A stretch of DNA of 58,683 bases, taken from contig JALQWG010000003.1 of NCBI GenBank assembly GCA_023260135.1, positions 1 through 58,683 on the forward strand, read 5' to 3'. Below, piece after piece: positions 10,479 through 21,322 of the stretch. The notes beneath the pieces were generated by a model that saw only the letters and a list, made by a program, of their open reading frames with translations, did no database searches and was not told where the DNA came from. The stretch's first letter is position 1; each line of letters begins with the position of its first letter. A program made the translations under genes and the position numbers. This stretch comes from Candidatus Altimarinota bacterium. Its GTDB lineage: Bacteria; Patescibacteriota; Gracilibacteria; BD1-5; UBA2023.

Positions 10479-11396
10479 TTAGGCATCCTTCATACTCTCT
10501 ACACCAGATACAATCTCAGAGACTTCCTTGGTAATCGCTGATTGGCGAGTCTTGTTATAGACGAGAGTGAGTCCTGCGGCTTTTTTATTCGCAGAGTCCT
10601 TTGCATTTTTCATAGCAACCATACGAGCAGCATGCTCTGACGCCTTCGCCTCGAGAAGTGTCTCATGGAGTACAGCATCGAGTATCATCGGGATAGTATA
10701 GTCTACTATCATCTCTGGAGATGGCTCGATAGTCACATCGCCTGTTCATTCTTCGAGGGTGTATTTTTCTTTTCCTGATACGCGAGTGAGAAAATCCTGT
10801 ATATCCGCACGATTGATAGGAAAGAGTGTTTTTACTGTCGGGAGTTGAGTAATCGCTGACACGTAGTGATTGTAGACAACTACAACCTTGGAATATGTTC
10901 CCTTCTTCCATGCGTCGACGACGAATCGTACGATACGGCGAGACTCTGCGGGAGTGAGAGGATCCTTCATCTCATCAGAAAAATCTGCAACGAGATTCTG
11001 TCCTGTACGGAGGATGAAGTCACGTGCACGTTTCCCTATAGTAATATAGTCATACTCACGAGTGTATGGAGTATCAGAGTCATCACGGATATACTCAGTC
11101 GCTTTTTTAAATGCATTGACATTGTATCCGCCACAGAGCCCCTTATGAGAAGCAACGAGGATGATGAGTTCTTTTTTTGTACCCGATGGAGTATCAGAAA
11201 ATACACGAAAAGCATCATCACTCTGTCCGATACGAGCGAGGATAGAGAGAGTCGCGAGTGCAAATGGACGAAGCCCAAGAACGCTGTCCTGAGACTTTTT
11301 CATCTTCACGGTCGAGATGAGTTCCATCGCCTTCGTGATCTTACCAGTATTTTTTACTGACTTGATACGGGTTTTGATTTCTTTTTGGTTTGGCAT
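10479..11396 (-). CDS. atpG: F-type ATP synthase gamma subunit
   Basis: This is the rotor shaft of F1. The 305-residue product begins NQKEIKTRIKSVKNTGKITKAM, in part, the classic N-terminal helix, and has VASHKGLCGGYN near 90. It ends with the second coiled-coil helix (HAARMVAMKNAKDSANKKAAG, in part, and YNKTRQSAITKEVSEIVSG). A single UGA at about 10744 encodes Gly in LEEGTGDV. It follows atpA by 91 bp and is closed by a terminator rather than running into atpD. Confidence 0.95.
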
Positions 11397-11487
11397 AGGT
11401 TGAGAATTTAGTACTTAGGGTTTAGGATTTAGATCAAAGACCGAGAGATTGTATTTCCAAGTTCCAAGATCTAGGACCTAAGTTCTT

Positions 11488-13011
11488 TTATTTCTTGCTC
11501 GTAAAAAGTCCAGCGAAGTTCTCGAGGAATGCAGACAATGAAGCCTTGGTCTCATCGGAGAAGTCACCCTTCTCACGGATTGCTGCGAGGATCTTCTCTT
11601 CACGATCGAGTGCGAGATAGAGATCATGCTCGTAGTGTCCGATATCCTTTGGATCTACCTTATCGAGGTATCCAGCATTACCCGCGAAGATGATACATAC
11701 CTGTTTCTCAAATGGTACTGGAGCATAGACACCCTGCTTAAGGATCTCTACCATACGCTTACCACGCTCGAGTTGCTTTTTGGTATCTGCATCGAGGTCT
11801 GATGCGAACTGAGCAAATGCCTCGAGTTCACGATACTGGGCAAGTGAGAGCTTGAGTGTACCTGCATTTTTCTTCATCGCCTTGGTCTGAGCAGAACCAC
11901 CTACACGTGATACAGAGAGACCAACGTTGATCGCTGGTTTCACACCAGAGTTGAATAATCCTGACTCAAGAAATATCTGACCGTCAGTGATAGAGATCAC
12001 ATTGGTTGGAACGTATGCTGATACATCACCACCCTGAGTCTCGATGATAGGAAGTGCTGTCATAGAACCTGCACCGAGCTCATCAGAGAGCTTCGCTGCA
12101 CGCTCGAGGAGACGAGAATGGAGGTAGAATACATCACCAGGATACGCTTCGCGTCCAGGTGGACGGCGGAGGAGGAGTGACATCTCGCGGTATGCATTCG
12201 CATGCTTGGTGAGATCATCGTAGATGATGAGTGCGTGTTCACCCTTGAACATGAAGTACTCACCCATCGCAGCACCTGCATATGGAGCGAGCCACTGCAT
12301 CGCAGCTGGAGCTGATGCACCTGCCGATACGATGATAGTATAGTCGAGTGCTCCTGCCTTTTTGAGTTCCTCGGCAATTGCAACCACCTTAGAATCTTTT
12401 TGTCCGATAGCAACATAGATACACTTCACACCATTCCCCTTCTGATTGAGGATGGTATCGATAGCAATCTGTGTCTTACCAGTCTGACGATCACCGATGA
12501 TGAGCTCACGCTGACCACGTCCGATAGGTACAAGTGCATCGATAGCCTTGAGACCAGTAGCGAGTGGTTCATGAACTGACTTACGACTCATTACTCCTGT
12601 TGCTACATTTTCAGCTGGACGGAATTGTTTTGTCTTGATGTCTCCCTTACCATCGATAGGATTACCGAGTGCATCGACAACACGTCCGAGGAGTTCCTCA
12701 CCTACTGGGATCTCGAGGATCTTCCCTGTTGCACGGGCAATCATACCCTCATGAATAGAGTTAAATCCTGAGAGGATAACCACACCAACTGAATGTTCTT
12801 CGAGGTTCATGGCAACACCCTGTGCTCCTGACTCGAATGAGACCACTTCATTGTAGGCAACATCTTTGAGTCCGACAACCTTGGCGATACCATCACCGAG
12901 ATAGACGACGGTTCCAGAGCTCACGCGCTCAGGTGAAAAATCTGCAGAATCAATCTTTTTTTCGATCTCCTTGATGAGTGAGTCGACTGCTTGTACTGGA
13001 GAGTAAGACAT
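11488..13011 (-). CDS. atpA: F-type ATP synthase alpha subunit
   Basis: This is the regulatory and structural subunit of the F1 hexamer. The 507-residue protein has the delta-binding N-terminal helix ([18 protein letters not shown]), P-loop [11 protein letters not shown] near 175, and [32 protein letters not shown], in part, near 265-300. No UGA codon is used in the whole gene. Upstream is an 85-bp spacer made of AATTATAAATTATTAAT phrases. Confidence 0.97.
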   Translation of the reverse strand: MSYSPVQAVDSLIKEIEKKIDSADFSPERVSSGTVVYLGDGIAKVVGLKDVAYNEVVSFESGAQGVAMNLEEHSVGVVILSGFNSIHEGMIARATGKILEIPVGEELLGRVVDALGNPIDGKGDIKTKQFRPAENVATGVMSRKSVHEPLATGLKAIDALVPIGRGQRELIIGDRQTGKTQIAIDTILNQKGNGVKCIYVAIGQKDSKVVAIAEELKKAGALDYTIIVSAGASAPAAMQWLAPYAGAAMGEYFMFKGEHALIIYDDLTKHANAYREMSLLLRRPPGREAYPGDVFYLHSRLLERAAKLSDELGAGSMTALPIIETQGGDVSAYVPTNVISITDGQIFLESGLFNSGVKPAINVGLSVSRVGGSAQTKAMKKNAGTLKLSLAQYRELEAFAQFASDLDADTKKQLERGKRMVEILKQGVYAPVPFEKQVCIIFAGNAGYLDKVDPKDIGHYEHDLYLALDREEKILAAIREKGDFSDETKASLSAFLENFAGLFTSKK

Positions 13012-13096
13012 AGGAAAGAAAATTATTAATTATAAATTATTAATTATAAATTATGGAAAGTTTGTTTTTGGTAATTCACCATTCACAATTTACAAT

Positions 13097-13444
13097 TTAT
13101 AATTGTTTGAGTGTATTTTCGATATTTTTAAATGTAACATCCACCATATCATCACCAGAAAATATGCGAGCGCCACTCACGAGAGATGAATTCTTCGTGA
13201 TCTTGATATCTGCTGGAGTAACTTTTATACCGAAGTGTTTCTCAAAAGCGGCAATAATATACGACTCTGCAAGAGTTGCATCCATAGTAGCATCGTATTC
13301 CGCTCGATAGTTTTTTGTACTATCTGCAAAAAAATACGTACTCGCACGTCCACCCATCTCCTTGAGCATCTTTTTGTATTGCTTGAGTGATGAGAGAACT
13401 TTTGGGAGTTCGTCTTTTGAGTATGAAGAGAGTGACACAGACAT
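13097..13444 (-). CDS. atpH: F-type ATP synthase delta subunit, shortened
   Basis: This is the peripheral-stalk subunit joining b to alpha. Only 115 residues are encoded from ATG 13444, against roughly 175-180 in typical bacteria. The C-terminal part is recognisable: TLAESYIIAAFEKHFGIKVT, then SLVSGARIFSGDDMVDVTF and a final helix, matching the delta pattern of a Gly-rich strand, VD and a last helix. The six-helix N-terminal domain that contacts alpha is replaced by about 60 residues (SSLKQYKKMLKEMGGRAST). An ATG at 13465 would add seven residues. Position between atpF and atpA supports the call. Confidence 0.8.
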   Translation of the reverse strand: MSVSLSSYSKDELPKVLSSLKQYKKMLKEMGGRASTYFFADSTKNYRAEYDATMDATLAESYIIAAFEKHFGIKVTPADIKITKNSSLVSGARIFSGDDMVDVTFKNIENTLKQL

Positions 13445-13485
13445 GTGAGAATGAAAAATTAACAATTAAAAATTAACAATTAATG

Positions 13486-13962
13486 TTAGAATTTTACCTC
13501 ACCAGACTGTGCTTCGAGGAATTCACGATGAGACGTAGAGTCACCAAATATCTTGGCATTGAGAGCAAGAGCCACGTCGATAACACGCTTTTTCATCTCA
13601 CCTTCCATCTCCTTGCGTTCTGAGGCAATATCTGCAAAACCCTTTGAACGAGTGAGTTCAGCATCCTTGTTCGCACGAGCAACTATCTCAGCACCTTCCT
13701 TGCGAGAGTTCTCGACAATCTCAGCCGCAATAATACGTGCGTCTACCTTTGCTTGGTCGACGAGATTGGCTGCCTGATTGTGTGCCTCTTCGAGGATATG
13801 AGTTTGTTTTGCGAGCTTCTCTTCGAGATCCTTACGCTTAGCTGCCTCTTCATCGAGGAACTTCATGTACGGCTTGAAGAAAAAACGAGACAATACAAAC
13901 GCCACGATAGCGAAGTTGATAGTCTGGATAATGAGTGAATTCAGGTCAATAAGTGTGTCCAT
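13486..13962 (-). CDS. atpF: F-type ATP synthase b subunit
   Basis: Peripheral stalk. The 158-residue protein has one N-terminal membrane helix (LIIQTINFAIVAFVLSRFFF), then the motif FFKPYMKFLDEE and a long charged coiled coil to the C-terminus (residues about 35-150). No UGA. It lies between atpE and atpH in the usual order. Confidence 0.93.
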   Translation of the reverse strand: MDTLIDLNSLIIQTINFAIVAFVLSRFFFKPYMKFLDEEAAKRKDLEEKLAKQTHILEEAHNQAANLVDQAKVDARIIAAEIVENSRKEGAEIVARANKDAELTRSKGFADIASERKEMEGEMKKRVIDVALALNAKIFGDSTSHREFLEAQSGEVKF

Positions 13963-13981
13963 AATAGTGGAGAAAAGTTAA

Positions 13982-14047
13982 AGTGCATAGGCATAGACAT
14001 AGATTGGACTTCTTTATAAAAATATTCCTTTCTATGACTATGCACTA
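13982..14047. repeat. inverted repeat in the atpE-atpF spacer
   Basis: AGTGCATAGGCATAG (13982-13996) is the reverse complement, with one mismatch, of CTATGACTATGCACT (14032-14046). The right arm is part of a 17-mer identical to one at 9403-9419. Transcribed, the arms form a 15-bp stem just upstream of atpF. Confidence 0.65.
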
Positions 14048-14060
14048 AGCCTATGTCTAG

Positions 14061-14249
14061 TTATTTTAAGAAGAGTGAAGCAAACGCGAGAAGTCCTGGA
14101 ACCTCACAGAGAGCGATAGCTGTAAGCATCTTTGCATTGATATCTCCAGAAGCTGATGGATTGCGTCCGATAGCATTCATAGCACCCATACCAATGAGAC
14201 CAATACCAAGTCCTGAACCGATTACACCGAGAAGAGCGAGTCCTTCCAT
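14061..14249 (-). CDS. atpE: F-type ATP synthase c subunit
   Basis: Proteolipid of the Fo rotor ring. The 62-residue protein is short for the family (usually 70-85), with helix 1 GVIGSGLGIGLIGMGAMNAI, the polar loop GRNPSASGDIN and helix 2 MLTAIALCEVPGLLAFASLF carrying the ion-binding Glu. The residue after this Glu is Val, not the Ser or Thr of sodium-binding rings, so proton coupling is likelier. No UGA. It is preceded by an unusually structured 157-bp spacer. Confidence 0.93.
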   Translation of the reverse strand: MEGLALLGVIGSGLGIGLIGMGAMNAIGRNPSASGDINAKMLTAIALCEVPGLLAFASLFLK

Positions 14250-14406
14250 ATATATAAAAAGTGAAGAATAAAATAAAAAGTAGTTGAATTCCCATCTCCC
14301 TTGCCCGTCGGTTAGCGACGATCCGGGGTGGAGTTGAGGAAATACTTTTTCCTGAAGAACAGGCTACAGACTTCCTGAGAAATCTGTGAGTCTAATATTC
14401 AAGTAA
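14250..14406 (-). promoter_or_regulatory. multi-hairpin spacer between atpB and atpE
   Basis: On the minus strand, four hairpins can be drawn in order: CAGATTT/AAGTCTG, CCTG/CAGG, AGGAAA/TTTCCT, and a GC-rich one with CGTCG/CGACG at the tip and CTCC/GGAG at the base. The rest of the operon has plain AT-rich spacers. A role in mRNA processing, stability or atpE translation is inferred. Confidence 0.5.
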
Positions 14407-15291
14407 TTAGTGGTGACCCTTTTCTGGAATCGACTCTCGTATATAGAGTGATGAGAGTGTCATGAAGATGAACGCTTGGAGGAATGCAACGAGGAGCTCG
14501 AAGAACCAGAATGGAAGTGCTAGTATCTGGAAGAATCCTGAGTCAAATGCTGGTATCTGGTTTCCTATATAGACGACAACTGCAATGAGTATGGCACCAA
14601 CGAGGATATTAAGAAAGAGACGCATCGAGAGCGAACCAATACGGATGAATTCTCCGATGAAGTGGAGCCATCCTACGAAGACTGATACAACTTTTTCTGC
14701 TGTAGTATCTCCATGATAGTTGAAGAGGTAGTGTCCGAGGTGACGAACAGGTCACTTCAGGTAGAATGCCGTGAGCTGTGCTACGAGGATAACTGTTGTC
14801 GAGAATACGAGTGTTGTCGAGAGATCTGAGTAGATAGGACGTACATAGTGCCCGAGCCATTCATGATACGATATGAGGACGAACCAGTCTAGTATGAGTC
14901 CGAAGAGGTTTCCTGCGAATATGACGACCATGAGTCCTCCGAGGAGCCACATATATCTGTGTGCCATACCCTTGTCTCCGAGGAGTCCAGTTGCGTATGC
15001 GAGAATACGGTTTACGATATCGAGGCCGAATGCCTTGACCCTAGGGAGTTTATCCGTACGAATAGCAGTATAGAGGATAGCCACGAGGATAAAAAGTACT
15101 GCCATGAAAATCCACGTAGAAAATACAGTGGTAGTGATATGGAGACCAAAAATATCCCATCCCTCGATAATATCACCCTTGGGTGCGAGGATATGTGGAC
15201 CTGATTTTTCTGCCGTATGTGCAGTAGCTGTCGCTACATCGTGTGCGGCTGTAGATGCGATCTCGTGTGTTACTTCTGGGGTATTACTCAT
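14407..15291 (-). CDS. atpB: F-type ATP synthase a subunit
   Basis: Stator subunit forming the ion half-channels. The 294-residue protein has an N-terminal extension (residues 1-50), then membrane helices at about 55-75, 115-140, 160-180 and in the C-terminal third. The essential Arg is in GSLSMRLFLNILVG near 225. One UGA (14749-14751, YLKGPVRH) splits it in the standard code. It is the first gene of the locus, behind a promoter at 15317-15344; no atpI or other gene precedes it. Confidence 0.93.
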
Positions 15292-15316
15292 AAGTTCGGA
15301 GAGTGAAAACGCGGAG

Positions 15317-15344
15317 AGTATATAAAAAGGAGGAAAAAATGCAA
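15317..15344 (-). promoter_or_regulatory. promoter of the ATP synthase operon
   Basis: On the minus strand TTGCAT (plus 15339-15344), a 16-bp spacer and TATACT (plus 15317-15322), about 25 bases before the atpB ATG. Confidence 0.6.
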
Positions 15345-15363
15345 GTGGAAGAGTGAGGAAAAG

Positions 15364-15391
15364 AAAAATCCCCAGGAAATTGGGGATTTTT
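15364..15391 (-). terminator. terminator after the two giant genes
   Basis: AAAAATCCCC and GGGGATTTTT arms. The TAA of the upstream minus-strand gene (15390-15392) lies within the first arm. Confidence 0.8.
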
Positions 15392-18149
15392 ATGAAGCAA
15401 ATTGTATATCTATTCAGAGGGATTGGAGAGATTTTCTAAATAAACTATCTACTAGTTCTGATTTTTTTGCATATTCTACCAGTGAATATACCCCCTCATC
15501 ATAGTGAGTTTTCGGGAGATTATCATTTGATCAGTGTTGGAGAATAAAAAGTCAATCAAGAATTTCCTTTCTCTCTGTTGGTGTTTTTTGATAAAAAAGA
15601 TTCTTGAGCTTTTCTGTTGGATTTCATGTATCATCTATGAGTCCATCCTTTTTATATTGTTCCTGTATCTCCTCTGGAGAGTCTTCTCACATAGCATATG
15701 CAACACCTCCTGCTAGTCATGCGAGTGCAACTCCAGCAATTGCAAGACGTCATTTTTTTGGCATCTTTGCGGCAATACTCGCAACTCACTTGGCGAACTC
15801 AGGGCGTAGTGCGGGACGAGTTGCAAGTGCAGCAATATTTTGTCCTCATCGGATAACCTGACCAAATCCACGAGCAATATCATGCATATAGGTAAGTTTC
15901 GAGAGTCACTTCACAGCGAGCTTAGAATCCATATTATATACACCAGCACCAATCTGTCCAAATCAAGTCCATAATCGCGTTACTTCATATACAAATACAC
16001 CACCTACAACTCCAGTCAGTGCCATATCAGAAAACTCTGGCATCTCACCATCAGCAATCATCTTCCCAAAATTCACAGTCTTATCTCGAATAATTCCCCA
16101 TGTTCCATATGCTGGAATTACTGCAGTCTTGAGTACATCCATAATACTATCTCCAGTAACTCAATCTTTTTTGTCTCGTGCATCCCATGCAACAGATCCA
16201 AGGCTGATAGCAAGTGAAGCCGCAGGTATGACTTCAGAGAGCGCCCTAATGCCCCCAGGGATTGTTGAGAGAAATGCCCGGAATTTTGATATATCATCCA
16301 TATTTTCCATATGAAGGATAACGGTATCACCACTGCGTGCGAGTTTGAGTGACTCATAAGAAAGCTTGAGACGCTTTAGTTTTTCACTCATGGTTCATAT
16401 ATCACCTACAAGAGACTGTTGCCATTTTTTTACGCTATCTATCTGTTCGAGATATTTGAGTGCTTCACCCGTACGTCCACCACCATATTTAGCTATCTCT
16501 CTCTTGAGAGCATCTGCGATACCTGCAGTACTTGATGGTCACTTGATAAGGTTTTTTATTGCTTCACGGAAACCATTTTCATTATTCAGACTGGCTTTTA
16601 GTGCCTGTGTGTTAATATGTTTCAATTCAGGATTCTTCGATACAAGATCGTCTAGAGTATCTATTATTTTCTGGTGATTGAGTTTCCCATTTGTTGTATT
16701 CTTCGCTACAGTATCCATCACGAGAGCATTGGCACGGAGATCCTTGATCCCGCCGAGCATATGAGAAAACGCTCATACCTTATCAGTATATGTAGCTCAG
16801 CGACCGAGAATATTCTCGATTCTTCCGAACTCTGATGCAAGTGTATCATATTCCTTGAGATATGAGAGCCTGGAGAGATGCTTGAGTCCATCAACACCAG
16901 TTGTTGTATCTGTGAGCATGATACCTCCAGCAACTGCTCAACCAAGGATAGTGCCAATCGTACGGAATAGTACACTATTCACCCCATAGAGCTGAATACG
17001 TGCCATATCTAATGCATGACTGTCACCTTCTTGAGTCTTTTTCTCCAGCATAGAACCAAAATTCTCCAAGGTAATTCCAGTGACTGGCAAACCAAGTCAA
17101 TCGAATGTGAGTTTTATCAGGTTTCCAGCAGGATTTAGAACAACATGCTGAGTGATGGCCCAAAAAGGTATAATTCCTGAGAAAGATAACTCCCACATAA
17201 CCTTTGCAGGATACGTCCCAGCAGTACTGATAATCGCATCAAAAAGCTCTCCAATCTGTATCTCCCCCTTGTTAAATCTCTCGTGTACCTTAATAATTGA
17301 CTCTGTATTGAGAGAGTTGTTGAGAATATCATAGAGTTTTTTCATCTGGGGCTCAGAGAGTTTTTCTCATCCAAAATACGTCTTTGATATCTTTTCACCG
17401 AGACTTCCTGATATTTTTTCTATGAATTCTTTTCTTCATTCCGGTGTTTCTAGTCATTTTGTCGCACTTTTTACAGTATCAACCACTCTAGTATCTTTTT
17501 TTGGTTCTTCCTCCTTCTTGGTATCTCATAATGAGCTAATACTTCCGAATCCAAATATGCTCTTAAAAAGATCCTTCAAGCTCTTAAAAAGATCAGAAAG
17601 TCCTGACATTTTATAAAATGAGGAAATAGTATTTTTTAATCCATCTATCACTCCGGATATACCTTTTGAGGCTCAGGATACTGACTTTGTGAGATCCTGA
17701 ACTCATTTGGTTGCGTCATTGATGCTCGTTGCTCATGCTATAGCTCATACAGCAGCCACAGCTTCTTTTCCGTGTGCGAGTCACTCAGTTTTGAGCTTTT
17801 CTGTTGCTACCTTTACAGCATCTGCAGATTGCTCGAGAGCCTCAGTGGCAAGGAGCTTTTTCCCATCTGCACCGAGTTCACGAGCCTTGTCTGCAGCCTC
17901 AGCCATATCGATACTTGCGAGCTTTTCCTTGAGTATTCGTGCCTTTTCAAGCGGATCTTCTTGTCCCTTCATAGCGCTCGAGAGATCATCGAGACTCTTG
18001 TCAAAAAGCCTCAAGATACGAGAATCATCTGGAATCTGGTCGAGAGCCATTCACCATCGTTTTGCGAGGGCTTCACGTGCCTTCTCTAGATTCTCAGGAG
18101 ATATTACTTCTGGAGTATGTGTGAGTATTTCAGGGGATTTAGGGGACAT
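15390..18149 (-). CDS. very large protein of unknown function (919 aa)
   Basis: I do not recognise this protein. It begins SPKSPEILTHTPEVISPENL. Residues about 40-130 are rich in Ala, Lys and Glu and look helical (SAMKGQEDPLEKARILKEKL). Several separate hydrophobic stretches follow, for example WELSFSGIIPFWAITQHVV near 300, TIGTILGGAVAGGIMLTDTT near 395 and RLAIAGVALAGLAGGVAYAM near 820. Many UGA codons are read as Gly. No catalytic motif is visible. It starts 13 bp after the stop of the similarly built 983-residue gene, so the two form an operon ending in a terminator. Both could be surface or scaffold proteins, but that is a guess. Confidence 0.75.
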
Positions 18150-18162
18150 AGATTATGTGTTT

Positions 18163-21114
18163 TTAAAATGGCTTTGCTTGTATACGGTCAGAAACCCAAT
18201 CCTTGACATCAAGTGCTCCTTCTTTTATTGGATCAATTTCCATCAAGACTACTCCAAGCCATCAGAGAAGTATCATTTCATAGTAATTCTGAGCCATCTT
18301 TTCAGGATTATTTGCGTCTTCATTTGGTACTGCAAAGTAATCAAGTGCTGTGATACCTCAAGCAAATATAACATTCTTACCAATAGCAGAGATAAATCAC
18401 TGTCCATCTTTTCTCTCCCCAGTGATAGTTAAATTTATAACATTTCTCACTGGATGCTTCCAGTGTTCTACAAAATTCTTTCAGTATGTTGACACTTTTC
18501 ATCCCCATCATCCCATCGGATTTACGAGAGAGAGAAGTGCTCCAGGATTATTTCCTGTCACCATTCGGAATATTGGTCATACAGATTGATCTGCAACCCA
18601 TTTTACTGGCTTTCAGAGTTTATGTGCTATCTTTTCGAGCCATTCAGCAGAAAAAGACTCTCACATTTTTTTTGTCGAATTTGTAACAGATTCCATTGCC
18701 TTCTTAGCTATACTAGGAGAAGCTGCCTGCGCAATCACTGCCTCTGTATTTTTAATAGTTGCCTCAGGGGCTTTAGCTTCAATTGGTTTTTCTGGTGCTT
18801 TCTGTACAGGAGCTTCTGATTCTGTTGGTTTATGAGCCTCAGCATTCTGAGTTTTTTCTTTTGCTTTTTTCTCAGTAGGAGCCTTTGATTCTACTTTTTG
18901 TTCTGCCTGCCTAATCTTTAATGCCTTCTCTGCTTGAAACTTCTCAAACTCCTCTTTAGTAAATCTTTCTCCATTTTTTCATAAAAATGCTTCTTGTTTA
19001 GAGCTCCAACGATATTCTTTGCCATCAACAATATATCGATCAGTATAAGTTGCACCTTCTTTTGCTTTTACTTCAACTTTCTGAACTTCAATCTCTCCAT
19101 TTGGCTTCTTTGATGCAGTAATTCTGCCAGCACCCTTGAGGAGCGCTGCCATGAGCATAGCCTGAGCCATCTGCTCGAGTGTCCAGTTATCACGATGATC
19201 GAAGAATACTGAGCCGATAACTGCACTTGTACCAAATATAGCAGTACCCTCTATAGCAACTTGTCCAGTAAATGGAAGTATATTTTTTGCAAATCCTGCT
19301 CATTCCTTGAATTGAATAGCTGTACCAAGCTTTCCTGCTGTGATAAGTTTTCCTATAGCACTCATGGCTCACATCATACCAATCGACTGTGCATACCCCT
19401 CAAGTGAATGCATAGAGGTAAAGTCGCCATTCTCAATATAACTACGAGTTGTAGCAGCACCTGCCTCGAATCCAGCACCAGATCCAAGAATTCGAGCAGA
19501 TGTAGTTAGTGCTTTTCTTGTTTTAGATGCAGCATTATATGCTTCGAGGGCTTTGGCTCCACGGTAAGCATTGCGACCAAGCATAGCAGCATTGATAGCT
19601 GCAGTAGCAGCACCTGCCGTAATAACACCAGCAGCTATAGCAATAGCCTCCATAGCAATCATTCATCCGATTTCTTTTGATACATCCCAAGACTTATCTG
19701 ACATTCCGAGTGTAGTTGCACCCATAATACTCTGCGCAAGAAGGAGTTCTCATTGTAAATCTTTATTATAGAGCTTTTGATACATTATCTCTCGCTTTGC
19801 AAGAGCAAGAACAGTAAGTTGTTCATTATTTTTACGCGCTAAATCCTCATCTACTTTTACACCAGGGTTTTGTGCCTGAAACTGAGCGAGATACTCTTTA
19901 TAGTTTTTATTCCAGTTCCCTGCAGCATCAAGATAGGCCTTGCGTATAGTCTTCTCAACTGACTGACGTCATGATACTGAGAGTCCAGCAGCCGAGAGGT
20001 CACCATTCTTTAGGATTTCTTCATCTTTTGGAAATGCAAAATACGAGCTATTTTTCTCCATAATCTTTGCAAGAACCAAATCTGATTGTCAGAGCTCTTC
20101 ACGTATAAAATTAAATATTGCAAGCCTGCGAGCAGTATCATCCTGTATTCTAAAAGCATCGTTCACTTTTTTGAGATCAGTGTCAGAAAAAGTTCTCCAG
20201 AAATTACCAAACATTCCACCTGTGATAGTTGTTACATCAAGAACCTTTTTTCACATCTGAATATCCTCGTGTGCAAATAGTCCCTGAATCTGTTTTACTG
20301 CCAACTCATACTTCTCCTTTTCATTAGGATTTGCAGAGATATAGGCGTCCAGAAGAAGTGTAAAATCTTCAACTATTTGTACTGATTTCTTGAGATTCTC
20401 TGGTGCATTTTTCGGAAGATTGAGATTCAAAAGAAGTTCAGATACCTCAACTCGACGAGTATTACCCTTTGGTCCTGTAAGATAATATGCTCCATCTTTG
20501 AATATAATCTTCTGTTGAATAGTTAAAATCTCTGGAACATTCTCAGGTGTTGACTGAGCAGTTGACTGAGTTGCTGGAGTTGTTGCAATCTGAGGCTTAG
20601 TTGCTGGTATAATTGCTGGTTTACTAGATTGTTTTTTTGATGGAATTACTTCTTCTCCTGGCTTTAGACTATCTTGTGGTGCAGGATCTTGTTTTGGTGC
20701 CTGTGGCTTGGCCGCATCAAGATCTTGTTTTGCCTTGTCAGTAACATTTGCATGATCGAGGAGGAATACTGCAGCCAGATGTGGCCACTCATTGACTGTC
20801 TGTCCACGAGAGAGCATTGTGCGAGTCTCATTGATAATGGTATTTTTATCAAAAAGTGTTATATTATCAGCAAAATACTGCTCACACTGAGTTTTTACAG
20901 AAGAATAATCTTTTCACTTTATACGATTCTCTATTTGTGAGAGTTCATATTCCTTTTGTTTGATAGCGTAGTCGGATACCCTGTCATCATTTGGATTAGA
21001 TTCTTTGAGTTTCTTCATCATGGCAATATCTGCTTCTAGGGATTTCTTATCAGCAAAGAGTTGCATGTTGAACTTGTTTTCCGTGATAGCACGAGTTGTA
21101 TGTTCGAGTGACAT
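18163..21114 (-). CDS. very large protein of unknown function (983 aa)
   Basis: I do not recognise this protein. The N-terminal 190 residues are charged (SLEADIAMMKKLKESNPNDD), with a Pro/Gln/Thr-rich linker near 130-190 (KPQIATTPATQSTAQSTPEN). Residues about 480-640 hold Ala/Gly-rich hydrophobic helices (AIAIAAGVITAGAATAAINA, VIGSVFFDH). A second low-complexity charged linker (EKKAKEKTQNAEAHKPTESE) lies near 725-770. The C-terminus has another hydrophobic patch (MILLGGLGVVLMEI). I checked most of the frame line by line: no TAA or TAG from 21114 to 18163, only TGA. It is first of a two-gene operon with the 919-residue protein. The absence of a classical signal peptide makes the cell location uncertain. 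Confidence 0.75.
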
Positions 21115-21273
21115 AGAGAGAAAATATTAGTTATTACCCTCTCAGCCTACCACAAAACTTTTTATTTCGCAAATTTTGGCACAGGTTTTTCGGGTTTTTA
21201 TCACGAAAATTATATACAAAAATTATAAAAATCAAATTATTCCGTATATTTGTCGTGAGTCAATAGAAACTAT

Positions 21274-21306
21274 AAAAAAATCTCAGAAATTATCTTCTGA
21301 GATTTT
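21274..21306 (-). terminator. terminator after the MBL-derived gene
   Basis: AAATCTCAGAA (21278-21288) and TTCTGAGATTT (21295-21305) form an 11-bp stem, followed on the minus strand by a T run. It serves the gene ending at 21323. Confidence 0.8.
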
Positions 21307-21322
21307 GGCAACATGATGAAAA

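Noticed and set aside
14280-14340. Possible tRNA in the GC-rich atpB-atpE spacer
   Set aside because: Arms do not form a cloverleaf; there is no TTCGA-type T loop and no 7-bp acceptor pairing.
17707-18432. A 241-codon plus-strand frame across the junction of the two giant genes
   Set aside because: Low-complexity Ser/Ala shadow of the minus-strand genes; it crosses both their ends and shows no start signal.
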